Origin: Candidatus Competibacteraceae bacterium
Lineage (GTDB): Bacteria > Pseudomonadota > Gammaproteobacteria > Competibacterales > Competibacteraceae
DNA length: 64,000 nt
Direction of reading: 5' to 3'
Assembly: GCA_016699715.1 (NCBI GenBank)
Contig: CP065007.1
Coordinates: 1,240,001 to 1,304,000 of the forward strand
Each line of letters starts with the position of its first letter. Positions within the stretch are counted from its first letter, which is position 1. The notes beneath the pieces were generated by a model. That model made no database searches. It was not told the origin of the DNA and saw only the letters and a list, made by a program, of their open reading frames with translations. The translations under genes and the position numbers were made by a program. Of this stretch, positions 11,827 to 21,550 are shown piece by piece.

Positions 11827-13302
11827 ATGAATCAGGATTCGCCACTTGACCGACGGCGCGCGGGTTTATTGTTGCATCCCACTTCGCTGCCTGGAGGTCA
11901 CGGCAACGGCGATCTGGGACCGGATGCTTATCGGTTCGTCGAATTCATGGCCGCTTGCGGCTTCAGTGTTTGGCAAACGCTGCCACTGGGACCACCCCAC
12001 GACGACCTTTCCCCCTACTCGGCACAGTCGGTTCACGCTGGAAACCCGCGACTGATCGCGCTCGATCCACTCATCGAAGCCGGCTGGCTACCAGCGGATC
12101 AAGGACCGCGGGCGGGAGAAGAGGGTTGGAACTACCGCCAGCGGCGGCTGAGCGAGGCCTATCAGGGATTTCAGCGGCACGGCGGCGCCGAGCAGGAGGC
12201 TTACGCGGTGTTTCAGCGCCAGCACAAATATTGGCTGGACGACTATGCGCTCTATCAGGCGATCCATGCGGCTCACCAGCGGCGGGCGTGGTTCGATTGG
12301 CCCGTCGAGCTGCGCGACCGCCATGCAAAAGCGTTGGCGACGGCGCGGCAACAGTATGGGATCGCCTTCGAACAGTGCAAGTTCGAACAATTCCTGTTCT
12401 ACCAGCAATGGGAATCCCTCAAACGTTTCGCCAATGACCGCGGCATCCTGGTCTTCGGCGATATTCCGCTGTTTGTCGGCTACGATAGCGCCGATGTGTG
12501 GGCGCGCCGCGATGCCTTTCAACTGGACAAGGAAGGGCGGCGAAAAGTCGTCGCTGGCGTACCACCTGATTACTTTTCCGCCACTGGCCAGCTCTGGGGC
12601 AATCCGCATTACGCCTGGGACAAGATGCGTGCCGACGGATTTACATGGTGGAAGGAGCGAATTCGCACACAATTCACTCAATTCGACCTGTTGCGCATCG
12701 ACCATTTTCGTGGCCTGGAGGCGTACTGGGAAATACCGGCGGCGGCCGAGACGGCCATCAACGGCTGTTGGCGGCAGGCACCGGGCCATGAATTGCTCGA
12801 AGCCTTGCAGGAAGAGTTTGGCCGATTGCCGCTGGTTGCGGAGGATCTGGGCATCATCACGCCGGAAGTCGAAGCGTTGCGCGACACCCACGGCCTGCCG
12901 GGGATGAAGGTCCTGCATTTCGCCTTTGGCGGTGGGGCCGACAATCCCTACCTGCCACACAATCACGTTATCAATGCGGTGGCCTATACCGGAACCCATG
13001 ATAATGACACCACCATGGGCTGGTTTCAGCAACTGGACGAACCGACGCGGACCCATCTGTTCGACTACCTGGGCGGTGGTCCAGAGCGAATGCCGGATCT
13101 GTTGGTGCGAACGGTTTTCGCTTCCGTGGCGCGACTGGCGGTGATACCAATGCAGGATTTGTTGGAGTTGGGCAGCGAGGACCGAATGAACCGACCGGGC
13201 GTACCGGATGGCAATTGGCGCTGGCGGTTCCACTGGGAGCAGATCGCACCACATGTGGCCGATCATTACCAACATCTCATGCACCTGTACGGACGTCTCT
13301 GA
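11827..13302 (+). CDS. malQ: 4-alpha-glucanotransferase (amylomaltase)
   Basis: This 491-residue GH77 enzyme disproportionates malto-oligosaccharides by moving glucan units between chains. It opens with RRAGLLLHPTSLPG, and the catalytic region has LLRIDHFRGLEAYWEIP with the nucleophile Asp, LVAEDLGIITPEVEALRD with the acid/base Glu, and YTGTHDNDTTMGW. It is of the short type (about 500 residues, as in plants and Thermus), not the 694-residue enteric MalQ. AAGGAG lies before the ATG. The stop codon directly abuts the guaC start. It works with glgX on short oligosaccharides during glycogen turnover. Confidence 0.95.
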   Translation: MNQDSPLDRRRAGLLLHPTSLPGGHGNGDLGPDAYRFVEFMAACGFSVWQTLPLGPPHDDLSPYSAQSVHAGNPRLIALDPLIEAGWLPADQGPRAGEEGWNYRQRRLSEAYQGFQRHGGAEQEAYAVFQRQHKYWLDDYALYQAIHAAHQRRAWFDWPVELRDRHAKALATARQQYGIAFEQCKFEQFLFYQQWESLKRFANDRGILVFGDIPLFVGYDSADVWARRDAFQLDKEGRRKVVAGVPPDYFSATGQLWGNPHYAWDKMRADGFTWWKERIRTQFTQFDLLRIDHFRGLEAYWEIPAAAETAINGCWRQAPGHELLEALQEEFGRLPLVAEDLGIITPEVEALRDTHGLPGMKVLHFAFGGGADNPYLPHNHVINAVAYTGTHDNDTTMGWFQQLDEPTRTHLFDYLGGGPERMPDLLVRTVFASVARLAVIPMQDLLELGSEDRMNRPGVPDGNWRWRFHWEQIAPHVADHYQHLMHLYGRL

Positions 13303-14358
13303 ATGCGTATCGAAGCCGGTTTGAAGTTGGGTTTCAAGGACGTATTAATCCGACCCAAGCGTTCAACGCTGAACAGCCGCAGCCACGTCAGGCTGGAGCG
13401 CAGCTTCAAATTCCGGCACACGGGCCGAAGCTGGAGCGGGATCCCGATCATGGCCGCGAACATGGATACCGTTGGCACATTCGCCATGGCGACGGCGCTG
13501 GCCCGCCGCGGCTTGTGCGCGGCCGTGCACAAGCACTATGCGCCGGCGGAATGGGCGGCGTTCATCACCCAACTGAATAACATGGACGAAAGCCAGCTGT
13601 TGGGCAATGTAGCGATCAGCACCGGCATCTCGGACCACGATCTCGATAAATTGAGCCGGATCATGGAGCGCCATCCGGCATTGGCCTTCATCTGCATGGA
13701 CGTGGCGAATGGCTATTCCGAGGATTTCGTGGCCCGGATCGGCGAGGTGCGGACACGCCATCCGGACAAAATCATCATCGCCGGCAACGTGGTCACCGGC
13801 GAGATGGTGGAGCAACTGTTGCTGTCCGGCGCCGACATCGTCAAAGTCGGCATCGGGCCAGGCTCGGTTTGCACCACACGGGTCAAGACCGGCGTGGGCT
13901 ACCCGCAATTGTCGGCGATCATCGAGTGCGCCGACGCCGCGCATGGGCTATCCGGACACATTATTTCGGATGGTGGCTGCACCTGCTCCGGCGATGTGGC
14001 CAAGGCGTTTGGCGCGGGAGCGGATTTTGTCATGCTGGGCGGAATGCTGGCGGGGCACGACGAAGGTGGCGGGGAAATCCTGCAAGAGCGGGACGGACAG
14101 CGCCGAATCAGGTTCTACGGCATGAGTTCCAAGACGGCGATGGAGAAATACAGCGGCGGGGTGGCCGATTACCGCACCTCGGAAGGCAAGACCGTCACCG
14201 TACCGTACCGGGGACCCGTGGAGGAAACGATCAAGGATATTTTGGGCGGACTGCGTTCCGCTTGTAGCTATGTCGGAGCCAGCCAACTCAAGGAACTGAG
14301 CAAGCGCACCACCTTTGTCCGGGTGATGGAACAGCACAATCCAATTTTTAATGAGTAG
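13303..14358 (+). CDS. guaC: GMP reductase
   Basis: GuaC reductively deaminates GMP to IMP with NADPH, balancing purine nucleotides. The 351-residue protein is near collinear with E. coli GuaC (347): LKLGFKDVLIRPKRSTL at the start, IMAANMDTVGTFAMA, IAGNVVTGEMVEQLLLSGAD, the IMPDH/GMPR loop GIGPGSVCTTRVKTGVGYPQ with the catalytic Cys, DGGCTCSGDVAKAFGAG and FYGMSSKTAMEKYSGG. The start codon follows the malQ stop with no gap and the stop abuts thiM, so translation is probably coupled. Why a purine enzyme sits behind glycogen genes is not clear from sequence. Confidence 0.95.
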   Translation: MRIEAGLKLGFKDVLIRPKRSTLNSRSHVRLERSFKFRHTGRSWSGIPIMAANMDTVGTFAMATALARRGLCAAVHKHYAPAEWAAFITQLNNMDESQLLGNVAISTGISDHDLDKLSRIMERHPALAFICMDVANGYSEDFVARIGEVRTRHPDKIIIAGNVVTGEMVEQLLLSGADIVKVGIGPGSVCTTRVKTGVGYPQLSAIIECADAAHGLSGHIISDGGCTCSGDVAKAFGAGADFVMLGGMLAGHDEGGGEILQERDGQRRIRFYGMSSKTAMEKYSGGVADYRTSEGKTVTVPYRGPVEETIKDILGGLRSACSYVGASQLKELSKRTTFVRVMEQHNPIFNE

Positions 14359-15171
14359 ATGTCGACTGCCGTGACCGCTGACCAGATTTGGAGATTACTG
14401 AACGCCATCCGCGAGCGGCGGCCTCTGGTGCATAACATCACCAACTTCGTGGTGATGAACAACAGTGCGAATGCGCTGCTGGCACTGGGCGCCTCGCCGG
14501 CCATGGTGCATTCCAGTGACGAAGTAGAGGATTTTGTCGCGCTCAGCCAGGCGCTGGTGGTCAACATCGGCACCTTGTATTCGGAGCAGATCGCCGCCAG
14601 TAAGTTAGCGGCGATCCGAGCAAAGGCGGCTGGCGTACCGTGGGCGTTCGATCCGGTGGGGGCCGGGGCTACTCCGTACCGACAGGCTGCGGCGGTTGCC
14701 CTGGCTCGGTTGGGACCGAGCGTCATTCGGGGCAATGGGTCGGAGATTCCGGCTTTGGCGCAACAGGCAGGGGCCGGGCCGGGCCGGGGGGTCGACAGTC
14801 TCCACGGTTCGGACACCGCGCTGAATGCGGCGCGGCAACTGGCCGAAGACAGCGGCGCGGTGATCGCCATCACCGGCGCGGTGGATTACGTGACCGATGG
14901 TCCACGGGTCGTGGAAATTCATAACGGCCATCCGCTGATGACGCGGGTCACCGGACTGGGATGTTCGGCGACGGCGGTCATTGGCGCATTTTTGGCCGTG
15001 GAAGCCGATGTGTTGGCGGCAACCGTGGCGGCGTTGACGGTGTTCGGCGTAGCCGGGGAGATAGCGGCGGAGCAGGCGAGGGGACCGGGAAGCTTGCAGG
15101 TGGCGTTACTGGATACGCTGTATGGGCTGGATGAGGCGACCCTGACCACACGGGCACGGGTTAGCGCTTAG
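14359..15171 (+). CDS. thiM: hydroxyethylthiazole kinase
   Basis: ThiM phosphorylates 4-methyl-5-(2-hydroxyethyl)thiazole in thiamine salvage. The 270-residue ribokinase-fold protein carries RPLVHNITNFVVMN, ALLALGASPAMVHS, WAFDPVGAG, VIRGNGSEI and VTGLGCSATAVIGAF, where the Cys replaces the usual catalytic position of the family. The ATG directly follows the guaC stop. No TPP riboswitch can be upstream because there is no leader. No other thiamine gene is near. The neighbouring gltD is convergent. Confidence 0.93.
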   Translation: MSTAVTADQIWRLLNAIRERRPLVHNITNFVVMNNSANALLALGASPAMVHSSDEVEDFVALSQALVVNIGTLYSEQIAASKLAAIRAKAAGVPWAFDPVGAGATPYRQAAAVALARLGPSVIRGNGSEIPALAQQAGAGPGRGVDSLHGSDTALNAARQLAEDSGAVIAITGAVDYVTDGPRVVEIHNGHPLMTRVTGLGCSATAVIGAFLAVEADVLAATVAALTVFGVAGEIAAEQARGPGSLQVALLDTLYGLDEATLTTRARVSA

Positions 15172-15191
15172 AACAGGGAACAAGAGGCAAA

Positions 15192-15221
15192 TGTGCGGGT
15201 TCTCGTCTCCGTCCCCGCACA
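15192..15221. terminator. hairpin between convergent thiM and gltD
   Basis: TGTGCGGG and CCCGCACA form a perfect 8-bp stem with a 14-base loop in the 66-base gap between the two convergent genes. No U-run follows directly on either strand, so termination here is plausible but weak by sequence. Confidence 0.35.
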
Positions 15222-15237
15222 CCGCCCCTCTGGTTTT

Positions 15238-16674
15238 TCAGCGTGGCAAATCCGATTTGCCCATCAAATATTCGTCCACCGCCCGGGCGCACTGTCGGCC
15301 TTCGCGGATGGCCCAGACCACCAGAGACTGGCCGCGCCGCATATCGCCAGCGCTGAACACCTTGTTGAGCGAGGTCTGGTAGCCTTGGGTATCGGCGCGG
15401 ATATTGCCGCGCGGATCCAAAGCCACGCTCAACTCCCGCAACATACCCTCGTGGATCGGGTGAACGAAACCCATGGCCAGCAGCACCAATCCGGCCGGGA
15501 TTTCGAACTCGCTACCCGGTACTTCCGTCATGGTCTGCCGGCCATCGACCTGCCGCCATTCCAGCCGAACCAGCCTGATGGCGCTCACCTGTCCGTCCTG
15601 ACCGACGAAGGCTTGGGTCGCTATCGACCAGTCCCGCCCACAGCCTTCCTCCTGAGAGCTGGAGGTGCGCAGCTTCAGCGGCCAGTTCGGCCAAGTCAGC
15701 AGCTTGTTTTCGTGCAGGGGCGGTTTGGGCATGATCTCCAGTTGGGTCACCGAACGCGCACCCTGCCGGATCGAGGTGCCGACGCAGTCGGAACCGGTAT
15801 CGCCGCCGCCGATGACCACCACATCCTTACCGTCGGCGAGAATGTCCTCATTGACGAGTTTCTGGCCCGCGACCCGGCGGTTTTGCTGGGTGAGGAAATT
15901 CATGGCGTAATGGATGTTCCGCAGCTCGCGACCCGGTACGTTCAGATCGCGTGGTTGCTCCGCGCCGCCGGCCAGCACCAGGGCATCGAATTCCGCCAGT
16001 ACACGGCGCGCGGAAATATCGGTGCCTACGTGGTTGTTGGGACGGAATTCGACGCCTTCGGCCTGCATCTGCGCCAGACGGCGGTCGATCATGTCGACCT
16101 CCAGCTTGAAGTCGGGAATGCCGTAGCGCAGCAGGCCACCAATGCGGTCGTTTTTCTCGAACACCACTACACCGTGGCCCGCCCGCGCCAGTTGCTGGGC
16201 ACAGGCCAGTCCAGCGGGACCGGAACCGACCACAGCCACGCGCTTGCCGGTGCGATGCGCGGGGATTTGCGGCACCACCCAGCCTTCGGCCCAACCCTTA
16301 TCGATGATGGCGCACTCGATATCCTTGATCGTCACCGGCTGATCGTTGAAGTTCAGGGTGCAGGATGCTTCGCAGGGCGCCGGGCAGATCCGCCCGGTAA
16401 ATTCCGGGAAGTTGTTGGTGGAATGCAGCACGTCCAGGGCCTCGCGCCAGTTGCCGCGATACACCAGATCGTTCCAGTCGGGGATGATGTTGTTGACCGG
16501 ACAGCCGTTGTGGCAGTAGGGAATACCGCAGTCCATGCAGCGCGCGGCCTGTTCACGCACTTGCGGCTCCGGCAGGGGAACCACAAAGTCGCGGAAATGC
16601 TGGACCCGCTCTTCGACCGGGACATAGCCGTGATCGTGACGGGTGATTTCCAGAAAACCAGTTGGCTTACCCAT
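15238..16674 (-). CDS. gltD: glutamate synthase small subunit
   Basis: GltD feeds NADPH electrons to the large subunit for making two glutamates from glutamine and 2-oxoglutarate. The 478-residue protein has the N-terminal iron-sulfur region (CMDCGIPYC, then GCPVNNIIPDW and CPAPCEASC), the FAD site VAVVGSGPAGLACAQQLARAGH, and the NADPH site VVVIGGGDTGSDCVG. The ATG at 16674 gives the typical GKPTGFLEI start four bases after the gltB stop. An upstream in-frame start at 16725 would lie within gltB and is less likely. Confidence 0.96.
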   Translation of the reverse strand: MGKPTGFLEITRHDHGYVPVEERVQHFRDFVVPLPEPQVREQAARCMDCGIPYCHNGCPVNNIIPDWNDLVYRGNWREALDVLHSTNNFPEFTGRICPAPCEASCTLNFNDQPVTIKDIECAIIDKGWAEGWVVPQIPAHRTGKRVAVVGSGPAGLACAQQLARAGHGVVVFEKNDRIGGLLRYGIPDFKLEVDMIDRRLAQMQAEGVEFRPNNHVGTDISARRVLAEFDALVLAGGAEQPRDLNVPGRELRNIHYAMNFLTQQNRRVAGQKLVNEDILADGKDVVVIGGGDTGSDCVGTSIRQGARSVTQLEIMPKPPLHENKLLTWPNWPLKLRTSSSQEEGCGRDWSIATQAFVGQDGQVSAIRLVRLEWRQVDGRQTMTEVPGSEFEIPAGLVLLAMGFVHPIHEGMLRELSVALDPRGNIRADTQGYQTSLNKVFSAGDMRRGQSLVVWAIREGRQCARAVDEYLMGKSDLPR

Positions 16675-16678
16675 GATA

Positions 16679-19600
16679 TCAAGCTCCCACGGCCAGGTCG
16701 GTGGCTTCGTCGCGGCGCGCGGCACGCGCCTTGACTTGCATGTCCTGCAAAGCCCGGCGGTAATCCAAGGGCATCACCTTGACGAATTTTGGCAAGGACT
16801 CGCGCCAGTGTTCCAAGATGTGGTGCGCGGGTTCACTACCGGTATGCAGATGGTGACGGGCGAGCAGAATCCGCAGCCGGTGGGCATCATGGCGCAGCAT
16901 GTCTTCCGGCAACGCGGCTTCGGCCAAGCCACGCCAGTCGTCGCGCAACACCCGGACGTTGAGGGTTTCCTCGATATCGTTCAACGGCCCCAACTCGACC
17001 ATGGCCGGATTGGCGCGGCGGGCGAAATCGCCGGATTCATCGAATACGTAGGCGAGACCGCCACTCATGCCGGCGGCGAAGTTGCGACCGGTGGAACCGA
17101 GCACTACCACCACGCCGCCGGTCATGTACTCGCAACCGTGGTCGCCAACGCCTTCCACCACGGTCAGCGCGCCGGAATTGCGCACCGCGAAGCGTTCGCC
17201 CGCCATACCCCGGAAATAGCACTCGCCGGCGACGGCGCCGTACAACACGGTATTGCCGATGATGATGTTGTCCTCGGCTCGCAAGGTGCTTTCAGCGGGC
17301 GGATAGATGGCGATTCGCCCACCGCAGATCCCCTTGCCGACATAGTCGTTCGCTTCACCCGCCAGTTCGAGAGTGACGCCGCGCGCCAGGAAGGCGCCGA
17401 AACTTTGGCCGGCGGTGCCCTTGAGGTGAATGTGGATGGTGTCGTCCGGTAGCCCTTGATGGCCATGACGCCGAGCCACCTGACCCGACAGCATGGCGCC
17501 AACCGTGCGGTCGGTGTTGCGCACCCCCAGATCCATGCGTACCGGTTGCTGCTCCTCCAGAGCCGGCCGCGCCTGGGCAATCAATTGACGATCCAGTACG
17601 CTGTCCAATCCATGATCCTGCGACTCGCAGTGGTGGACCGCCACACCTGGAGAAGCCGGCGGGGTGGCCAGCAAACGGCTGAAGTCCAGCCCGCGCGCCT
17701 TCCAATGATGGATGGCTCGACGCATGTCGAGCCGGTCGGAGCGCCCGATCATTTCGTTGAAGGTGCGGAAACCGAGCTGGGCCATCAGTTCACGGACTTC
17801 CTCGATCAGGAAAGTGAACAGGTTGATGACATGGGCCGGTTGTCCGGGAAAGCGCTTGCGCAATTCCGGATCCTGGGTGGCGACACCCACCGGGCAGGTA
17901 TTGAGATGACACTTGCGCATCATCACGCAACCGGCGGCGATCAGGGCAACGGTGCCGAAGCCGAACTCGTCGGCCCCCAGCAGCGCGCCGATCACGATAT
18001 CGCGCCCGGTGCGCAAGCCACCATCGACCTGTACCGCGATACGCCCACGTAAATGGTTACGCACCAGGGTCTGATGGGTCTCGGCCAAGCCGATTTCCCA
18101 AGGCGAACCGGCGTTCTGGGTCGAGGTCAGCGGACTGGCGCCGGTGCCGCCGTCCTCGCCGGAAATGGTGACGTGATCGGCATGGGCCTTGGCCACGCCC
18201 GCCGCCACCGTGCCGACGCCGATTTCGGAGACCAGCTTGACGCTGATGGCCGCCTGGGGATTGACGCTCTTGAGATCGAAAATCAGTTGCGCCAGATCCT
18301 CGATGGAATAGATGTCGTGGTGCGGCGGCGGCGAGATCAGGCCGACGCCCGAGGTGGAATGACGGACCCGGGCAATCCAGTCGTTGACCTTATGACCGGG
18401 CAACTGGCCACCCTCGCCGGGCTTGGCGCCCTGAGCCATCTTGATCTGGATGGCGTCGGCGTTGACCAGATATTCGGTGGTGACACCGAAGCGGCCGGAG
18501 GCCACCTGTTTGATCGCCGAGCGGGTGGAATCGCCGTTGTCCAGCGGCTGGTAGCGTTTGGGGTCCTCGCCGCCCTCACCGGTATTGGATTTGGCGCCGA
18601 GCCGGTTCATGGCGATCGCCAGAGTGGTGTGCGCTTCCCAGGAAATCGAACCGAAGGACATCGCGCCGGTGGCCATGCGCTTGGCAATCTCGCTGGCCGG
18701 TTCCACTTCATCGAGCGACAGGGGCTGGTTGGCGAAGCGGAGTTCGAACAGGCCGCGCAGGTTGCGTAGATGGTTGCTTTGGTCGTTGATGACCCGGCTG
18801 TATTGTTTGAACTGCTCGTAACTTTCGGAGCGAACCGCATGCTGGAGCAGGGAGATGGTTTCCGGGGTCCAGGCGTGTTGTTCGCCGCGAATTCGATAAG
18901 CCAACTCGCCGCCCACATCCAAGGCATTGCGGTAGAGCAGGGCCTCGCCAAAAGCCAGTCGGTGCCGGCGCACCGCCTCATGCGCGATCTCGTTCAGGCC
19001 CACGCCTTCGATGACGCCCTGGGTGCCGGTGAAGAAGCGGTGAACGAACTCGTCGGCCAGCCCCACGGCTTCGAAAATCTGGGCGCCGCAGTAGGATTGA
19101 TAGGTGGAAATGCCCATCTTGGACATCACCTTAAGGATGCCCTTGGAGATGGCCTTGGTATAGTGCTCGTGCGCCTCGGCTTCCGATATCTGCTGGGGCA
19201 GGCGGGAAAAGGCGGCGGACAGCGTGTCGAATGCCAGATAAGGATTGATGGCCTCGGCGCCGTAACCGGCCAGCAGACAGAAATCGTGCACCCGCTTGGC
19301 CTCGCCGGTTTCCACCACCAAACCGACCTCGGTGCGCAGGCCGGTACGGATCAGATGGTGATGCACGGCGGCGGTGGCGAGCAGGGCGGGGATGGCGATG
19401 TGATCGGCGTCCAACTTGCGGTCGGAGAGGATCAGAATGTTGTAGCCGCGACGCACCACATCGGCCGCCTCGCGGCAGAGATCCCCCAAAGCTCTCGCCA
19501 TGCCGTCGGCGCCGCGCTCGACCGGGTAGCAGATGCTTAGAGTCTGGGTGCGGAAGGCTCTATCCACGTGATATTCGATGCGGCGGATTCGCTCCAGATC

Positions 19601-21331
19601 GGTGTTGCCGAGAATCGGCCGCTTGACCTCCAGTCGTTTGTGGGTACCGCCACTGGTCAGGTCAAGCAGGTTGGGCCGGGGGCCGACCAACGAGACCAGC
19701 GACATCACCAGTTCCTCGCGGATCGGATCAATCGGCGGGTTGGTGACCTGCGCGAATTTCTGTTTGAAGTAGTCGGACAGCAGCTTGGGCCGGTCGGACA
19801 GTACGGCGGGCGGAATGTCGCGGCCCATGGAGCCGATCGGGTCCTCGCCGTTGACGGCCATCGGAATCAGGAAAGCCCGCAAGTCTTCCTGGGTGTAACC
19901 GAATGCCTGCTGGCGGCACAGCAGGGTCTGGGGGTCGGGGGCCATCGGGCCGATTTCGGCCGGCAAATCCTTGAGCCGGATCTGGGTGGCGTCCAGCCAG
20001 GTCTGGTAGGGGTGCCTGGACGCCAATTCGGCTTTGATCTCATCGTCATCGATGATGCGACCCTGTTCAAGGTCGATCAGCAGCATCTTGCCCGGCTGCA
20101 AGCGCCACTTCTTGACGATTTTCTCCTCGGGAACCGGCAGCACGCCCATTTCCGAAGCCATGATCACCTGGTCGTCACTGGTCACCAGATAGCGGGCGGG
20201 GCGCAGGCCGTTGCGATCCAGCGTGGCGCCGATCTGGCGGCCGTTGGTGAAGGCGATGGCGGCCGGACCGTCCCATGGCTCCATCAAGGCGGCGTGGTAT
20301 TCGTAAAACGCACGGCGCTGTGGGTCCATCAGCGGGTTGTCGGCCCAGGCTTCCGGCACCATCAGCATCATGGCGTGTGGCAGCGAATAGCCGCCAGACA
20401 GCAGCAATTCCACGGCGTTGTCAAAGGTGGCGGAGTCGGAGGCGCCATCACCGATCAGTGGCCACAGCTTTTCCAGGTCGTCGCCGAGCAGGTCCGACGT
20501 CATGCTGTGGCGACGGGCCAGCATCCAGTTGATGTTGCCGCGCAGAGTGTTGATCTCACCATTGTGGCAGAGGTAGCGAAATGGCTGGGCCAGCGCCCAG
20601 GACGGAAAGGTGTTGGTGGAGAAGCGCTGGTGGACCAGCGCCAGCGCCGACTCCATGCGCGGGTCGCGCAATTCCGGGTAGTAAATGCCCAGATTGCGGG
20701 CCAGGATCATGCCCTTATAGATGATGGTCCGCGACGATAGCGAGGCGATGTAGAACTGCTGACGGCCCAACAGCTCCTGATTCCAAATCGCGTTGTGGGC
20801 TTGCTTGCGGATGATAAACAGCTTGCGTTCGACCGCGTCGCCCGCCGGGCAGTCCGGGGCACGGTGGACAAACACCTGGCGGATGACCGGCTCGGTGGGA
20901 CGCACGCTGTGACCCAGACAGGAGTTGTCGACCGGTACGTTTCGCCAACCCAGCAGTTGGAAATTTTCAGCGGCCAGCGCGCGGCGTAGCGCGGCTTCGC
21001 TCTGGGCACGGGCATTCGTATCTCTGGGAAAAAACACCATGCCCACCGCGTAATCGCCGGGCGCGGGCAATTCGAAGCCCAGCGAGGCGCATTCAGCGCG
21101 AAGGAAACCATCGGGGATCTGTAACAGGATGCCCGCGCCGTCGCCGGATAGCGGGTCGGCGCCCACCGCGCCGCGATGGCTCAAGTTGGCGAGAATTTCC
21201 AGACCCTGGCTGATCGGCTGGTGACTCTTGCGGTTTTTGATATCGACGACGAAACCAATACCGCAGGAGTCGTGTTCGTTACGCGGGTCATAAAGGCCCT
21301 GGTGAGTGGAGGTTTGGTCAAAATGACGCAT
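16679..21331 (-). CDS. gltB: glutamate synthase large subunit
   Basis: This 1550-residue subunit contains the type II glutaminase domain and the FMN synthase domain. Cys23, in HDSCGIGFV, is the expected N-terminal nucleophile after removal of a 22-residue propeptide. The FMN barrel carries SGEDGGTGASP, and the 3Fe-4S ligands are in CVMMRKCHLNTCPVG. A C-terminal beta-helix (GXXGXXXG repeats) ends the protein. I chose the ATG at 21331 because GAGGAAC lies just upstream and the next residues fit the family; the frame is open to 21385. It is co-transcribed with gltD four bases downstream. Confidence 0.97.
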   Translation of the reverse strand: MRHFDQTSTHQGLYDPRNEHDSCGIGFVVDIKNRKSHQPISQGLEILANLSHRGAVGADPLSGDGAGILLQIPDGFLRAECASLGFELPAPGDYAVGMVFFPRDTNARAQSEAALRRALAAENFQLLGWRNVPVDNSCLGHSVRPTEPVIRQVFVHRAPDCPAGDAVERKLFIIRKQAHNAIWNQELLGRQQFYIASLSSRTIIYKGMILARNLGIYYPELRDPRMESALALVHQRFSTNTFPSWALAQPFRYLCHNGEINTLRGNINWMLARRHSMTSDLLGDDLEKLWPLIGDGASDSATFDNAVELLLSGGYSLPHAMMLMVPEAWADNPLMDPQRRAFYEYHAALMEPWDGPAAIAFTNGRQIGATLDRNGLRPARYLVTSDDQVIMASEMGVLPVPEEKIVKKWRLQPGKMLLIDLEQGRIIDDDEIKAELASRHPYQTWLDATQIRLKDLPAEIGPMAPDPQTLLCRQQAFGYTQEDLRAFLIPMAVNGEDPIGSMGRDIPPAVLSDRPKLLSDYFKQKFAQVTNPPIDPIREELVMSLVSLVGPRPNLLDLTSGGTHKRLEVKRPILGNTDLERIRRIEYHVDRAFRTQTLSICYPVERGADGMARALGDLCREAADVVRRGYNILILSDRKLDADHIAIPALLATAAVHHHLIRTGLRTEVGLVVETGEAKRVHDFCLLAGYGAEAINPYLAFDTLSAAFSRLPQQISEAEAHEHYTKAISKGILKVMSKMGISTYQSYCGAQIFEAVGLADEFVHRFFTGTQGVIEGVGLNEIAHEAVRRHRLAFGEALLYRNALDVGGELAYRIRGEQHAWTPETISLLQHAVRSESYEQFKQYSRVINDQSNHLRNLRGLFELRFANQPLSLDEVEPASEIAKRMATGAMSFGSISWEAHTTLAIAMNRLGAKSNTGEGGEDPKRYQPLDNGDSTRSAIKQVASGRFGVTTEYLVNADAIQIKMAQGAKPGEGGQLPGHKVNDWIARVRHSTSGVGLISPPPHHDIYSIEDLAQLIFDLKSVNPQAAISVKLVSEIGVGTVAAGVAKAHADHVTISGEDGGTGASPLTSTQNAGSPWEIGLAETHQTLVRNHLRGRIAVQVDGGLRTGRDIVIGALLGADEFGFGTVALIAAGCVMMRKCHLNTCPVGVATQDPELRKRFPGQPAHVINLFTFLIEEVRELMAQLGFRTFNEMIGRSDRLDMRRAIHHWKARGLDFSRLLATPPASPGVAVHHCESQDHGLDSVLDRQLIAQARPALEEQQPVRMDLGVRNTDRTVGAMLSGQVARRHGHQGLPDDTIHIHLKGTAGQSFGAFLARGVTLELAGEANDYVGKGICGGRIAIYPPAESTLRAEDNIIIGNTVLYGAVAGECYFRGMAGERFAVRNSGALTVVEGVGDHGCEYMTGGVVVVLGSTGRNFAAGMSGGLAYVFDESGDFARRANPAMVELGPLNDIEETLNVRVLRDDWRGLAEAALPEDMLRHDAHRLRILLARHHLHTGSEPAHHILEHWRESLPKFVKVMPLDYRRALQDMQVKARAARRDEATDLAVGA

Positions 21332-21550
21332 TAGGCGTTCCTCGATCACGGTCGGAGGGTGGCGTCCCCGCAGAATAAAGTCCACGCGTCAAGCGCGGAT
21401 AAGCACGCCAGCCGATAAGTTTGGCAGCAGCGGGCAATAGTATGATTGGATTTTTGGCCGCGCAACTACCACGCCGGGGTATCGGGGCAGATGGGGGCCT
21501 GTCGCCTCTACTTCATGCTGTATTCCTGGCACGACTGGACCCGGACCCAC

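Noticed and set aside
14359..14380. Possible TPP riboswitch for thiM
   Set aside because: thiM starts directly at the guaC stop, so there is no leader to hold one.
15193..16734. Plus-strand open frame of 513 codons
   Set aside because: It lies opposite gltD, whose iron-sulfur, FAD and NADPH motifs are unambiguous.
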